NCBI RefSeq assembly: GCF_037126465.1
Contig: NC_088203.1
Coordinates: 99,944,668-100,008,667 of the forward strand
DNA length: 64,000 nt
Source: Ornithodoros turicata
Lineage: Eukaryota > Arthropoda > Arachnida > Ixodida > Argasidae
Direction of reading: 5' to 3'
Made by a program: the position numbers and the translations under genes
Shown: positions 54,972-64,000 of the stretch, one piece after another
How positions within the stretch are numbered: the first letter of the stretch is position 1
How the letters are laid out: each line of letters begins with the position of its first letter
The notes under the pieces: model-generated
Database searches by the model: none
Told to the model about the DNA's origin: nothing
The model's input: the letters and a program-made list of their open reading frames with translations, nothing else

Positions 54972-55951
54972 TAGAGCTGAGTGGGGGTAGGTAGGTTCGT
55001 ACCCGCTCCGCACCCGTAGGCGTGCCACCCGCACCCGCAACACACGGCGTTTGATGCGCACCCGCACTCGAACTACCCACGGACGCAGCGCGGGAAAATT
55101 CGCACTTTTTATCAGCGTGACTCAATTCCTTCTCGCGAACAGCAAAGATGAGAAACGGATAACGAAAGAGAACGATATCACCGATAACAACGGCTAGTTC
55201 TCATTTTTTTCTTTCTTTCAATCATCATCATCATCAACGGCTAGTTCTGTGGTTGCTATGCGACCAACTTCTCTTTCTAGAGCCTGGGTGGGAAAATGAT
55301 TGACATTGTAGCAGCTAGTCCAATATGAGATGACCAGATGGTGTGTTGCCGAAGAGCTGACTTGAACAAAATAAGAGGAATTTCCACGAGGGCGTCCTGT
55401 GTGGCTTAATGTAACTTCTCAGCTATTTAAGTAAACGGAAATATATTACAAAGTATGAAGCACCTCGAAGCGAACTTTATTGTACAAGCTTTCGCGTAGT
55501 TTTCGCGCTCTTGTCATTTGTACATTAAAGTTTTCTTCGAGGTGCTTCATACCTTGTACTATATTTCATTTCACCGTTTGCCTTCTGGACTCCGTCTTCT
55601 CTTTTATATCTGCTCTACTTAGGTAAAAGACGAAGGTGCTTTGGTGTGAAGTCAAATAACTATGAGATATGCGAAAAAGTTTACCTCTGCGACTGTTTTT
55701 TCAATAAAAACAGGGGGTAATGACAAAATTAATGAAAAAGTTAGTGTGACAAAAGAGTGCAGAGGTAGTGGGTGCGTGTAATCACTAGCAATACCCTCTT
55801 TAATAAACCTTCATATCCCCCCGCGTACGCAACGCGGGTACATTTCGCCCGCAACCAGCAGCAACACTGAATTTGTACCCGCAAACCGTAAAACTGCACG
55901 GGTATCCGCGAGTAACAGCGGGTACAGTACCCGCATCCGCGCTCACCTTTA
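54972..55951. mobile_element. Non-autonomous hAT-type element, 980 bp
   Basis: An exact 8-bp duplication CAAATTAC flanks it (54964-54971 and 55952-55959). The left end TAGAGCTGAGTGGGGG and the inverse of the right end TAAAGGTGAGCGCGGA are imperfect terminal inverted repeats. Both subterminal regions are packed with ACCCGC/GCGGGT motifs (54998-55095 and 55818-55940). An 8-bp duplication with repeated subterminal GC-rich hexamers is characteristic of the hAT superfamily. No transposase remnant is seen. A palindrome lies inside (55440-55560). Confidence 0.85.
55440..55560. repeat. Palindrome nested in the hAT element
   Basis: AAGTATGAAGCACCTCGAAG and CTTCGAGGTGCTTCATACCTT are inverted; inside, GAACTTTATTGTACAAG pairs loosely with TTTGTACATTAAAGTT. 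Confidence 0.7.
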
Positions 55952-55959
55952 CAAATTAC

Positions 55960-57470
55960 ACCAGCCAGCTACAGCTGTCAAAGAAATAGACAGAAGGACG
56001 GATATCGCCTGATGGGCTGGTGCTAGTTTTTATTTGTAATTTTTTTTTTTCCTTATGTGGCGTAACCCCCGGTAATAAACCACGTAGTATCGCTGACTTT
56101 CGGACAGCTCATCCAATTGAAAATTGGGTAAGTTCGTTACAGCTATAGTTCATTATGCACTGTGTTCGTTACAGCTATCGACTGGCTGCCGAAGATCACG
56201 CGGAGATGTACACAGTCAACAGAGCTTAACAGTAACAGAACATAAAAGTAATGTGCAAGGCAAGCTGTTGTATACTTGACGTCGGCAACATATGCCGGTT
56301 CGTTTCTGCGTCTGTTTCTGTACGCTGCTGCGCTATTCTGTCCATTTGTCTTTTCTCCAAACTGATGGACATGCTAGCAACGACCGAAATTCCTCTGGAA
56401 TTTTCCAATCCCGCCGTAACTGCCTTGTAACGCAAAAAAGCAAAAAAAGCAGATGTCCCAAGAGTTTCATACCAAATAGGTTTTGCGACGTTTGTGCACC
56501 GGAGAGATAGCCTTGTAGCCCTGCTAGTGCTCGACGCTCAACATTTTTTTACTGCCAAACGCAGTCAGCGGACGGTCGTCAGACCGGACAATCCCGCTTT
56601 TTTTGCGTTCCCGGCATTTTACGGTTCTGTGTTCCTTCTTACCGTGTTATCCATTTTCCATGGTAGTGAATGCCAACAGCCTAGGCTGTGAACCTAACAA
56701 TAAATACCGACTTCGTTCCCATTTCATTGGTGGTGGTGGTGGAGGAATTAAAAATTAGCTTTTAAGTAACGCAACTGGATTACATTTTTACGCGAACTAG
56801 AGCAGCAACAGGTAGTTGACCACTCATCTATGCATCCGCAGTTTGTGTGTAAGCTCTGACTGCGTCATAAACGTGCGCTCCCCCTTTATTTGCGTGATGG
56901 CCGTTTACGCGTCAATGGTGTGCTTTCCCCAGGCACATTAGGCACTTCAGCGTCCAGCACAATGTAGCGGCACGGTGACAACTTCCCCTAACGAAGCCAC
57001 CTTCACGGACCCATGCACAGGAGGGGCCAACAATTATCGAGCATACAGCTATATTTAGTAGAAAGGGGCGCAGGAAGATTTAGTGGCTGTGGGAACGTTT
57101 CCACTTTCGAGACGCCGACTAATGGGACCGTATAGGCGGGACCGTTTGAATTTATGGGCTGCGACAACACAAAAGTTGTATTCGCTAGAAAGACAAAGGA
57201 CCAAGTTCAACAGGGATGAGTGCTGGAAGAACTCTGGCTTGTGGCGCCACATTAGAGAATGTGAACGGAATTCAAATTCTTGAAATTGAAACGGAAGGAA
57301 AAGACGCGGACAACATATTTTAGGGAAGTTAGGAACACTAGTTTATTTAACAGGGAGATATTACATACAAGTTACAAATTATGAGTTAACCTTTCATGTC
57401 ATCTACACATCACGCCACCCTCATCATCTTATATTTGTTTTTACTTCATCTTTGTGATATATTTTGAATT
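55960..57470. other. Unassigned stretch
   Basis: Several 60-75 codon frames without motif. A short (GGT)n run lies at 56731-56743. Confidence 0.4.
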
Positions 57471-57540
57471 AGGAATAGCAAGCCGACCTTCGGTCAGGCT
57501 GACCTTTCCGAAATAAACGTATATATCTCTCCTCCCAGGG
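57471..57540 (+). repeat. Solo non-LTR retrotransposon 3' tail
   Basis: GGAATAGCAAGCCGACCTTC and GGTCAGGCTGACCTTTCC then AAATAAACGTATATATCTCT. The hairpin AGCC-GACC-TTC-GGTC-A-GGCT is fully paired. Confidence 0.75.
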
Positions 57541-57557
57541 AGATATTAAAAGTGGAA

Positions 57558-57596
57558 AGGATCGACGTTTCGAGTGTGGCACTGTCTTTGTCAGGA
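57558..57596 (-). ncRNA. Degenerate hammerhead-ribozyme-like motif (Penelope-like remnant)
   Basis: The minus strand reads CCTGACAAAGACAGTG, CCACACTC and GAAACGTCGAT. This follows the order CUGANGA, stem II, GAAA, C-GUC of hammerhead motifs carried by Penelope-like retroelements. CUGACAA has one core mismatch and stem II lacks two bases on one side, so self-cleavage is unlikely. No Penelope ORF was recognised nearby. Confidence 0.5.
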
Positions 57597-57951
57597 CATC
57601 AGTCTGTGGGCCTGGTTCCAACCTCCTTATACGTCGGAGTGACAGCGATAGCACTCAAAACATCGTGGTGCGCTATATGCTGGTGGTGCTCCGAGAAGCA
57701 TGATGTTCGGCTATTCTTCTCGATGGGATAGGTCCTCAATATCCCTGTCAATTATCATGAATTTGAGTAAATTCGGCACGCTCTTTACATTGGTTGGGTA
57801 AAAAAGACACATTTACTTGGCAAAGTTCCGAATTCAGTTCGCAAAAATTTACATAATTAAATTTACCTTACGTGACATTCATATCAGAGGTGACGAAAAC
57901 CTAGTAAGAGCAAATGCCGTTTGTTCACAACACACACAAACACAACTACAA

Positions 57952-58038
57952 TAAATGATGACGATGAGATGGGGTTTTTCACCGCGGTGGTTAGGTACCC
58001 TACCCCATTGCACGTGGAACAATATGTGAAGATGATGA
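57952..58038. repeat. GATGATG-associated dispersed repeat copy
   Basis: GATGATGACGATGAGATGGG, TTTTTCACCGCGGTGGTTAG and GTACCCTACCCCATTGCACG followed by GAAGATGATGAAGG. Confidence 0.6.
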
Positions 58039-58039
58039 A

Positions 58040-58385
58040 GGAAGGATGAAAATACATGAAAGAAAACTAAAGCGTCTGGAGCCTTGCGTCTGGGAGACGC
58101 CATGCAGGACAGGGAGGCTGTACACAAGCGGGCCACGAACTAAAGCGTGGTGGAGGGCCAGAAGGGACTTCTCATCCATTCCCCACTTAGCTCCGGCAAA
58201 GTGCCGGATGACAGGTATCCACCGGTGGGCCTTGGTGTCAAAGTGCACGACATGTTCCTCCCAGGACAGGTTGGAATCCAGGATGACGCCCAGAAATCTG
58301 TGGTGTTTCACTTGTCTGAGCGGCGTACTATCAATATGCCAGCTGGCACTGGCTGGCCGTTGACCACATGATTCTAGGTGTCGTA
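58040..58385 (-). pseudogene. Non-LTR retrotransposon RT fragment
   Basis: The minus frame reads WHIDSTPLRQVKHHRFLGV, ILDSNLSWEEHVVHF, then WGMDEKSLLALHHALVRG and PLVYSLPVLHGVSQTQ. It ends where a GATGATG-type repeat begins. F-L-G-V-x-L-D-x-x-L-S-W is the typical motif after the catalytic centre of non-LTR reverse transcriptases. The frame is open over about 110 codons. The catalytic centre and everything upstream are missing, as is RNase H. Confidence 0.8.
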
Positions 58386-58439
58386 GTTTTTTTAACTACA
58401 TATTTCATTGACACGTTTTCTGGGACACCCTCTATGCAT

Positions 58440-59825
58440 ATAATGACGTAGTCCTCAAGAGCAGGGTGTTGGCTACTTCGAGGTTCTGCGTGCAGTCCGT
58501 CCAATATGTCTTCGTACACCTTGAAGTCGTCTTTGAGGACAAACCTCCACTCATATCTATATGAAGTCGGTCTAAGACAGCACGATCGCGCGCCGTCTGG
58601 ACAACCAACCATACGATTGAGGGTATAGAAGAATATCCGATCTATACAACAAATCCTAACGTTAAGAGAGGGGAGACTCGATTAAAGCAAATCTCGGTGG
58701 ACTAAGAAGTACGGAAAGGCAATCATGTTCGCCGTGAGGATTTCTCGCAGTATCTTGTACCACTGAAGGGCTCTTAGCCGCGGATATGTGTGTGACTGCT
58801 TGAGTTCTACATGATTCGTTCCAACTGCAACGAAGTTAAAGAAATTTAATGAGAAGTGTGTAAGTATTTGCGTTCGAGTGTTTGTTTAAGTAATACGATA
58901 AAGTAATACTGCTCGTGACTCAGCTGTTCTCCTCCTAGCTATTGATATGGAAATCCATGTCGAGATATCGCAAGGTTGGCAGGAAGATCTTTGTAGCGAA
59001 AAGGATGAGATGCTGACGATGCAGCTGTGCAGTTTCTCGCCGTCGGCATTTCATATGTAAAACGAAGTGCTTTATTGGGTAACAAAACCACCTCTGTGTG
59101 CGATGACGCTGCCGCGGGGGATACAGTTGGAGGTGACGCAGCACGAGGGACGAGAACGGCGTCTTCTGTCGCGAGTGATTCGTGGCTTCCACAGGAAGCG
59201 TTATCTCTCTGTAAGCGAGATCAATGAAGGCCTGGTTCTCCTGCAGAAAACAGGATCCCGATATATCTATGTGAGAACAGGAAATAATTATCCGAAATCC
59301 CACGGGGCAGCACAAAAAAGTTAGTCGTACAACCAGCCGCCAACATCATGTTCGCAGATGTCATTGAAGGTGGGCGGTCCACGTACTACTGGAGCGGAAA
59401 TAACTGGAGTTTCCACCGCGGCAACCCTGCCGTCAGTAGCCACAGGGCAAGCATCGGTTGACAAGGGCAGAAATCGGCTGCTTCGAGGTTGTTTTCTTAT
59501 TTCTTTTCCTTTCTTTCTTTTTTTTTTGTGTGTGTGTGGACAAAATGGTTCTGATAACGATGCGGATATCTTTGTTCACGAGGATGTATGGGTACGTATT
59601 ATTGAGTGGTACGTGGAAAGAATGTAAGCATACGTGCGAATATCATACATAGTGCATTAGTCTCAAAAAATGTTTCTTCAGATCAATCAATCAAGACCCA
59701 AAATGAAGTACTGACAAAAGCAAACGTACCCACCATGTAGGAAGGTCACTAACAATATCCTTGCATGTCGTTTCAATATCGTTTCATGGCAAAAGTCAAG
59801 TTGCTATTCAGCGGGACGCAACAAC
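58440..59825. other. Unassigned stretch
   Basis: Overlapping open frames at 58935-59315 (minus) and 59067-59324 (plus) have no recognisable motif. A GGGACACCC foldback end lies at 58419. Confidence 0.4.
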
Positions 59826-59827
59826 AA

Positions 59828-60075
59828 CACTCTTAAAACTGAAAGTCACTGCATAGCACGCTCCTAGCAAACCATCATCTCGAATGATATCGTTATCTGA
59901 TCTGATTTGTTGAAAACGGGAAGCATACGCCTTTTCTGTGACAATTATGAACAGCATAAGTGTCACAAAAAAGGCGTACGCCTCTCGTTTTCAACAAATT
60001 ATGCAGATAACGATATCATTCGGGATGATGATTGGCTAGGAGCGTGCTATGGTTTGAAGTTCATTTTTAAGAGTG
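59828..60075. mobile_element. CACTC-family MITE, AA target duplication
   Basis: Starts CACTCTTAAAACTGAAAGTC and ends TTCATTTTTAAGAGTG. Both flanks read AACAACAA, so the 2-bp duplication AA is embedded in a simple repeat. Confidence 0.88.
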
Positions 60076-60090
60076 AACAACAACTAAACT

Positions 60091-60325
60091 ATTAGAGATG
60101 AACTTCACCGCATAGCACGCTCCTAGCCAACCATAATCTCGAATGATATCGTTATCGGCCGTCATTTTTTGAAAACGGGAGGCGTACGCCTTTTCTGTGA
60201 CACTTATACTGTTCATAATTGTCACAGAAAGGGCGTACGCCTCCCGTTTTCAACAAATCAGGGGTGTGAGCGATGTCACTCGGGATGATGGTTGGCTAGG
60301 AGCGTGCTATGAGGTGAAGTTTATT
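60091..60325. mobile_element. MITE copy with eroded termini
   Basis: Internal arms AACTTCACCGCATAGCACGC, GGAGGCGTACGCC and GCTAGGAGCGTGCTATGAGG are well preserved; both CACTC ends are lost, the right one into a T-run. Confidence 0.85.
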
Positions 60326-61164
60326 TATTTATTTTTTTTTTGTATTGTTGACTCTATGAGATGAGCCACAGAAGATTGTGTACTCATCTTCCTAAGCTTT
60401 CCCTAACCATTTATCCCGCTTGTTACCCCATTATTCGTATCTCGCCTATTTCTATCCTTGAGTCAACAACTGAGACAAGTTCTAAAACATTGCCACATTG
60501 CTATCGCACTGAAGTGCAGCATCCCTTCGTATACTCTCGAGGAGTGCCAACACCACTGTGCTTCACATTTAAACCGTATAAGTTTATTTTTAAGAGTATA
60601 CATGAATGACCATGGCATAAGGCGATTCACGGCAACAATTGCGGTAACATACCTCAGTGCAGCGGGATGCAATTCTGGACATAGACATGCAATGTCTATT
60701 GTGTCCTTGAACATCAGACTTCTTTCTCCGTCAATATGATATTTAATTTGCCAGCACACAGTTAGAATACAAGCCCAGAATGTCTGTTGCCTCCGAAATT
60801 CGGTGAACAATACTATGAAACTAACTTTTTTTCCGTGCTGATCCATCTATAGAACGGCCATGCCCACAGTAAGGCAGATCCCTTAAGAGATTCCTTTGTG
60901 CACGGAGGAACACTTTCGTTTAGCTGACCAAGCTATTGAGACAGAGGATGCGCCGTTACCGTCACTGATAAAGGGACTCTTGATTGAGAGAGATTGATCA
61001 CATAATAAGTTGGCACAAATGTAGCTACTCTGTCTTGGTGGCAAGATACAATACTCTATTTCTTTTGGTGATCGTGCAGGAGATAGGGTTGGTTTAACAG
61101 GACTGGAAGAAGATGAACCTACAAATGTGACACTTTGAAAGCTACTCTGGTACCCTAGTCAGAA
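60326..61164. other. Mostly unassigned; one solo MITE end and a possible exon
   Basis: GTTTATTTTTAAGAGTATA at 60580-60598 is a solo MITE terminus. On the minus strand a frame starting at 60846 is followed at about 60650 by a consensus-like donor CTGAG|GTATGT (see findings). I do not call it a gene. Confidence 0.4.
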
Positions 61165-61385
61165 GGCAAACCTAAGTCCGTTAGCCGAACGCCCTGTATT
61201 TCACCTGTAGTCCAACCATCATTTCGAACCACATCGTTCTCTGCCCTGATTGGTTGAAAATTGGAGGTGGTACACCTTTTTTGTTACAATAATGCAGTTC
61301 ATAATTGCCATTCATTCAATTCATGGGTTGGACTACAGGCGAAATAAAGGCCGTTCCGCTAACAGACTTAGGTCTGCCAACTGCC
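61165..61385. mobile_element. Mosaic foldback: own arms with MITE interior
   Basis: Outer arms CCTAAGTCCGTTAGCCGAAC and GTTCCGCTAACAGACTTAGG, then GTAGTCCAACC / GGTTGGACTAC, are inverted. The interior left part CAACCATCATTTCGAACCAC, TTCTCTGCCCTGATTGGTTG and GCAGTTCATAATTGCCA is MITE left arm and centre, with no MITE right arm. Confidence 0.7.
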
Positions 61386-62165
61386 TAGGGTATAATAGTC
61401 ATGGCAAAATTAACTAGATTAGGTTTAGCTTGTTTCTTAATGTATTTACGTTGAGTATGCTGGGGAAAATTCGCCTTGGTATACGTTGGCTTGTCTTATT
61501 TGCTGCCAATATTCTTGCTTGTGGAAGCGCACTGCGTATACAAGTAAAAATCACAGGTTTTCTTTCAGTCACAGCACACCTCCTCGCATCATTTAGTTAT
61601 GCTCTATCCCTCATTAAAAATATTTCTCTATGCAACAGAATTTATAAACGGAAAAGTCTAAAGACTCAATAGAATGCCAGTTGAAATACTTTAGATTTTA
61701 CATGAGAAATCCTTTGGATTACTTCTGGCTATTTGAGACATACATATTTCCTTTAGACAATTATTTTTGAAGAGACTCACTACAGTAATCGTGCTATATA
61801 TACTTTCTTATGGAAGGTAAGAGCACCTCTTCTCTGCTTCTCTATTTGCTTCTCTTTTGGCTTTTCTTTCGTTTATTCTCCCCACGTGCACCCCTCCCCC
61901 TCTTTATGTTCTCGGTTACCCTAGAGCGGAACCAGTATGACATGGACTCACAAAAACCCCATTGTTAGAAAAGGCTACATATATGCAATGTTGGTTGGTT
62001 ACACTGTCTACACAGTTGCGAACTTCAAATGAACATTCAAGAGGAAATAATTGAGAGGATGGCGGATAGCCTTTCCTTAGGTGATCTGGGGTAGCCGGCC
62101 CTCGTGATGAGGACTACAATCCCCTTTTTTTTTTTCAATCATCATCATCCTCATCAGCTGGTAAA
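61386..62165. other. Unassigned stretch
   Basis: AT-rich. A hydrophobic 80-codon frame (61430-61672, plus) has no recognisable family. Confidence 0.35.
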
Positions 62166-62167
62166 GT

Positions 62168-62288
62168 TTCATAGTGCCAGGAAACCTTGAGCTTGAGGAC
62201 ACGTAAAAGACGAACACACACACACAAAACTCCGCTTGTGTGTTCGTCTTTTGCGTGTCCTCGCGCTCAAGGTTTTCTTGCACTATGA
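62168..62288. repeat. Palindrome with ~53-bp arms around a (CA)n centre
   Basis: CATAGTGCCAGGAAACCTTG, GAGGACACGTAAAAGACGAA and the inverse TTCGTCTTTTGCGTGTCCTC, CAAGGTTTTCTTGCACTATG. Confidence 0.8.
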
Positions 62289-63479
62289 CTAAAAAGGAAC
62301 ACGTATATTACCCTTCGTACAGTAGTTAGAAAAATTTGTATTGAAAATTGTAAACGCGAGTCATTCAATGAATGTCAGAAAAATGATCACAAAAATGTCT
62401 TCCGATTTCCTTTGGGAAAGGTCTTTTGAGCGCGCAGAAAAAGGAAACCCATAAAGTTCACAAAGACGTTATTTTGACACTACAGTCAAAAGAAAAGCGA
62501 ACTCCAAAGAAAGGACAAAGAAGCCAAACAATGCTCGGAGGACGACTAGAGATTAGCGAAGCATGTTTTCACAAAGGTACAAAGAACATTCTTATATGAA
62601 TTACACGGTTCTGCGAACGTGATCCCACATTTACAAAGATCCATACCGCGTTATTTTGCCAACAACAAAGAGGGACAATCAAAAGGAGACCGACGATAAC
62701 CATCTACTTCAGTTACACAGAAGGGCAACGTCCTTAAACACTTCTCTTCGCTAATTACTTCATTTATCCTTTAGTCCGCGCTCAGTGAAGAAGAAGTCAA
62801 AGTAATGCGCAACGACCTCGTATCGATTTCCGAACCAACCTACGTATATACTCCCCTTTCCTCCCTTCGTGCCTGAAGATGCGGGCGGTCAATTTCTTAA
62901 CAAACAATGCGCCAGCGTCTCCCCAGTAGGTGCTTCGCGGCGGCAGAGTCGTTCCTCAAGTGGTTACACTTTCTCCAACTTTTATTTGCTTTTAAATGTA
63001 GGAGCGGCCTCGATGAGTTGCGTGAAGTTCTGTCGATTTCCGTTAGAGACAAGCCAGAAAAGGATAAAAAAGAAAAAGAAGAAATGGGTCTTTTCTAAAG
63101 CAGTCATTCATACACGGAGGGAGGAAGAACCATCACCTAAGAGTAACGATGCGTAGGCAGTGGAAGTCGTGGAACAAAGAACAAGATCGAAGCAGTCTGT
63201 AGCAAGACGGGTTCATTTCACACGTCGTGATTTCAATGAGCTCAGCTGTGAAATGCGAACTGCAGTTTGTGGTATGTGCTCTTCGTGTAAAAAATGAAAG
63301 TAGAAAGGAGCGCTGGCAAGAGAACAAAGTTGACGCCGACGCAAATGTCTTAGCGTTCTAAGAATCATCTTGCGGTACGACGGATTTATGTTTGAACGTA
63401 AGAAGAAAAAATACATTGTTTTTAGAAGCACGAAGACACGGGGGCAAACGCAGAACAACAACAGATAAATTAACGATGC
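62289..63479. other. Unassigned stretch
   Basis: No exon, RNA gene or repeat copy recognised. Confidence 0.4.
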
Positions 63480-63560
63480 TGAATGGCGAAATTCGCCACA
63501 TCAGGTGCTGCCCACTATCCCAAGGCGCAATGGACGGAATGAGATGTGACCTGATGAAGA
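63480..63560. repeat. GATGATG-associated dispersed repeat copy
   Basis: ATGGCGAAATTCGCCACATC, GGTGCTGCCCACTATCCCAA and GCGCAATGGACGGAATGAG lie near GATGAAGAAGACGATG. An AAAT microsatellite follows at 63671-63692. Confidence 0.45.
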
Positions 63561-63900
63561 AGACGATGAAGAAGTATATGTTCTTATGCGTGCCTAATAC
63601 TTATGCAGATTGCAGTCACAATGACTGGTCTTTCTGTCCAAACTGACCCAAACTTTGTACCCCTGAACGAGTAAATAAATAAATAAATAAATGAAATCGC
63701 CGTATGTGGTGGGGTTTTGCCTCTTCTTATTCCCGTACTAATTAGGTGTGCTTACTCAAGCGCAGAGCAACGAAAGCGTTCAGAATACTCGTAAGAATAA
63801 TAATAATAATAAATGTAGTCAAAACACTTGTTTGGGCCCCGCCTGTTGGTATGCGGGCGACAGATATGCAGGTTAGAAATTCTGTTCAGTTGCACAGGTA

Positions 63901-64000
63901 CACTCTTAAAAATGAACTTCACCGCATAGCACACTCCTAGCCAACCATCATCTGGAATGATATCGTTATCTGTCTTGATTTGTTGAAAACGGGAGGCGTA
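63901..64000. mobile_element. CACTC-family MITE, left arm, cut by window end
   Basis: Starts CACTCTTAAAAATGAACTTC after TA (63899-63900) and runs to GAAAACGGGAGGCGTA at 64000. Confidence 0.9.

Noticed and set aside
58935..59324. Gene in overlapping opposite-strand frames
   Set aside because: No motif, no convincing splice sites, and both strands open over the same GC-rich stretch, typical of chance.

Overview
The window is a repeat-rich stretch of an arthropod nuclear genome, most likely a tick (Ixodida). Pointers to a tick are a tRNA-headed SINE resembling the tick family Ruka (45460-45745), decayed non-LTR retrotransposons that all share one 3' tail, and very dense foldback/MITE families. 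No bacterial, organellar or viral genome organisation is visible.

The one host gene I can prove lies on the minus strand. Seven exons between 22356 and position 1 encode the cytoplasmic N-terminal (LSDAT/SLOG, melastatin homology) region of a TRPM cation channel. Their order is 22356-22277, 21178-20995, 19891-19678, 19589-19462, 5041-4870, 3888-3705 and 67-1. Every junction has consensus GT/AG sites and compatible codon phase. The membrane and pore part must lie beyond position 1. The start codon must lie above 22356 and was not found, so 22-64 kb is either the 5' intron or intergenic DNA.

The rest is a layered transposon landscape. (1) At least 22 intact, nested, broken or solo-end copies of a ~240-bp palindromic MITE have CACTC/CACTG termini. 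Their 2-bp target duplications are not always TA, which suggests a CACTA/EnSpm-type origin. (2) A second set of 0.6-1.05 kb foldback elements ends in CAGGGTG, is flanked by TA, and shares a subterminal core. Two of these nearly fill TRPM introns. (3) 5'-truncated non-LTR retrotransposons carry RNase H and zinc-knuckle remnants (15.6, 33-34, 35.8, 49.4-51.1, 51.6-52.9, 58.0-58.4 kb). Seven copies of a 3' tail hairpin show compensatory stem changes. (4) There are several tRNA-derived SINE families. (5) A 980-bp non-autonomous hAT element has a perfect 8-bp duplication. (6) Penelope-like sequences carry hammerhead-ribozyme-like motifs, one pair inside a perfect 95-bp-arm palindrome. (7) There are various microsatellites and small palindromes.

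Layout: 0-22.4 kb, TRPM exons with element-loaded introns; 22.4-27.9 kb, mostly unrecognised; 27.9-29.4 kb, a cluster of five MITEs, one nested in another; 30.6-34.2 kb, foldback, SINEs and retrotransposon; 34.4-38.6 kb, a complex inverted duplication; 40-44.4 kb, MITEs and foldbacks; 45.4-54.3 kb, SINE, retrotransposons and nested insertions; 55-64 kb, hAT, Penelope-like and retrotransposon pieces and more MITEs.
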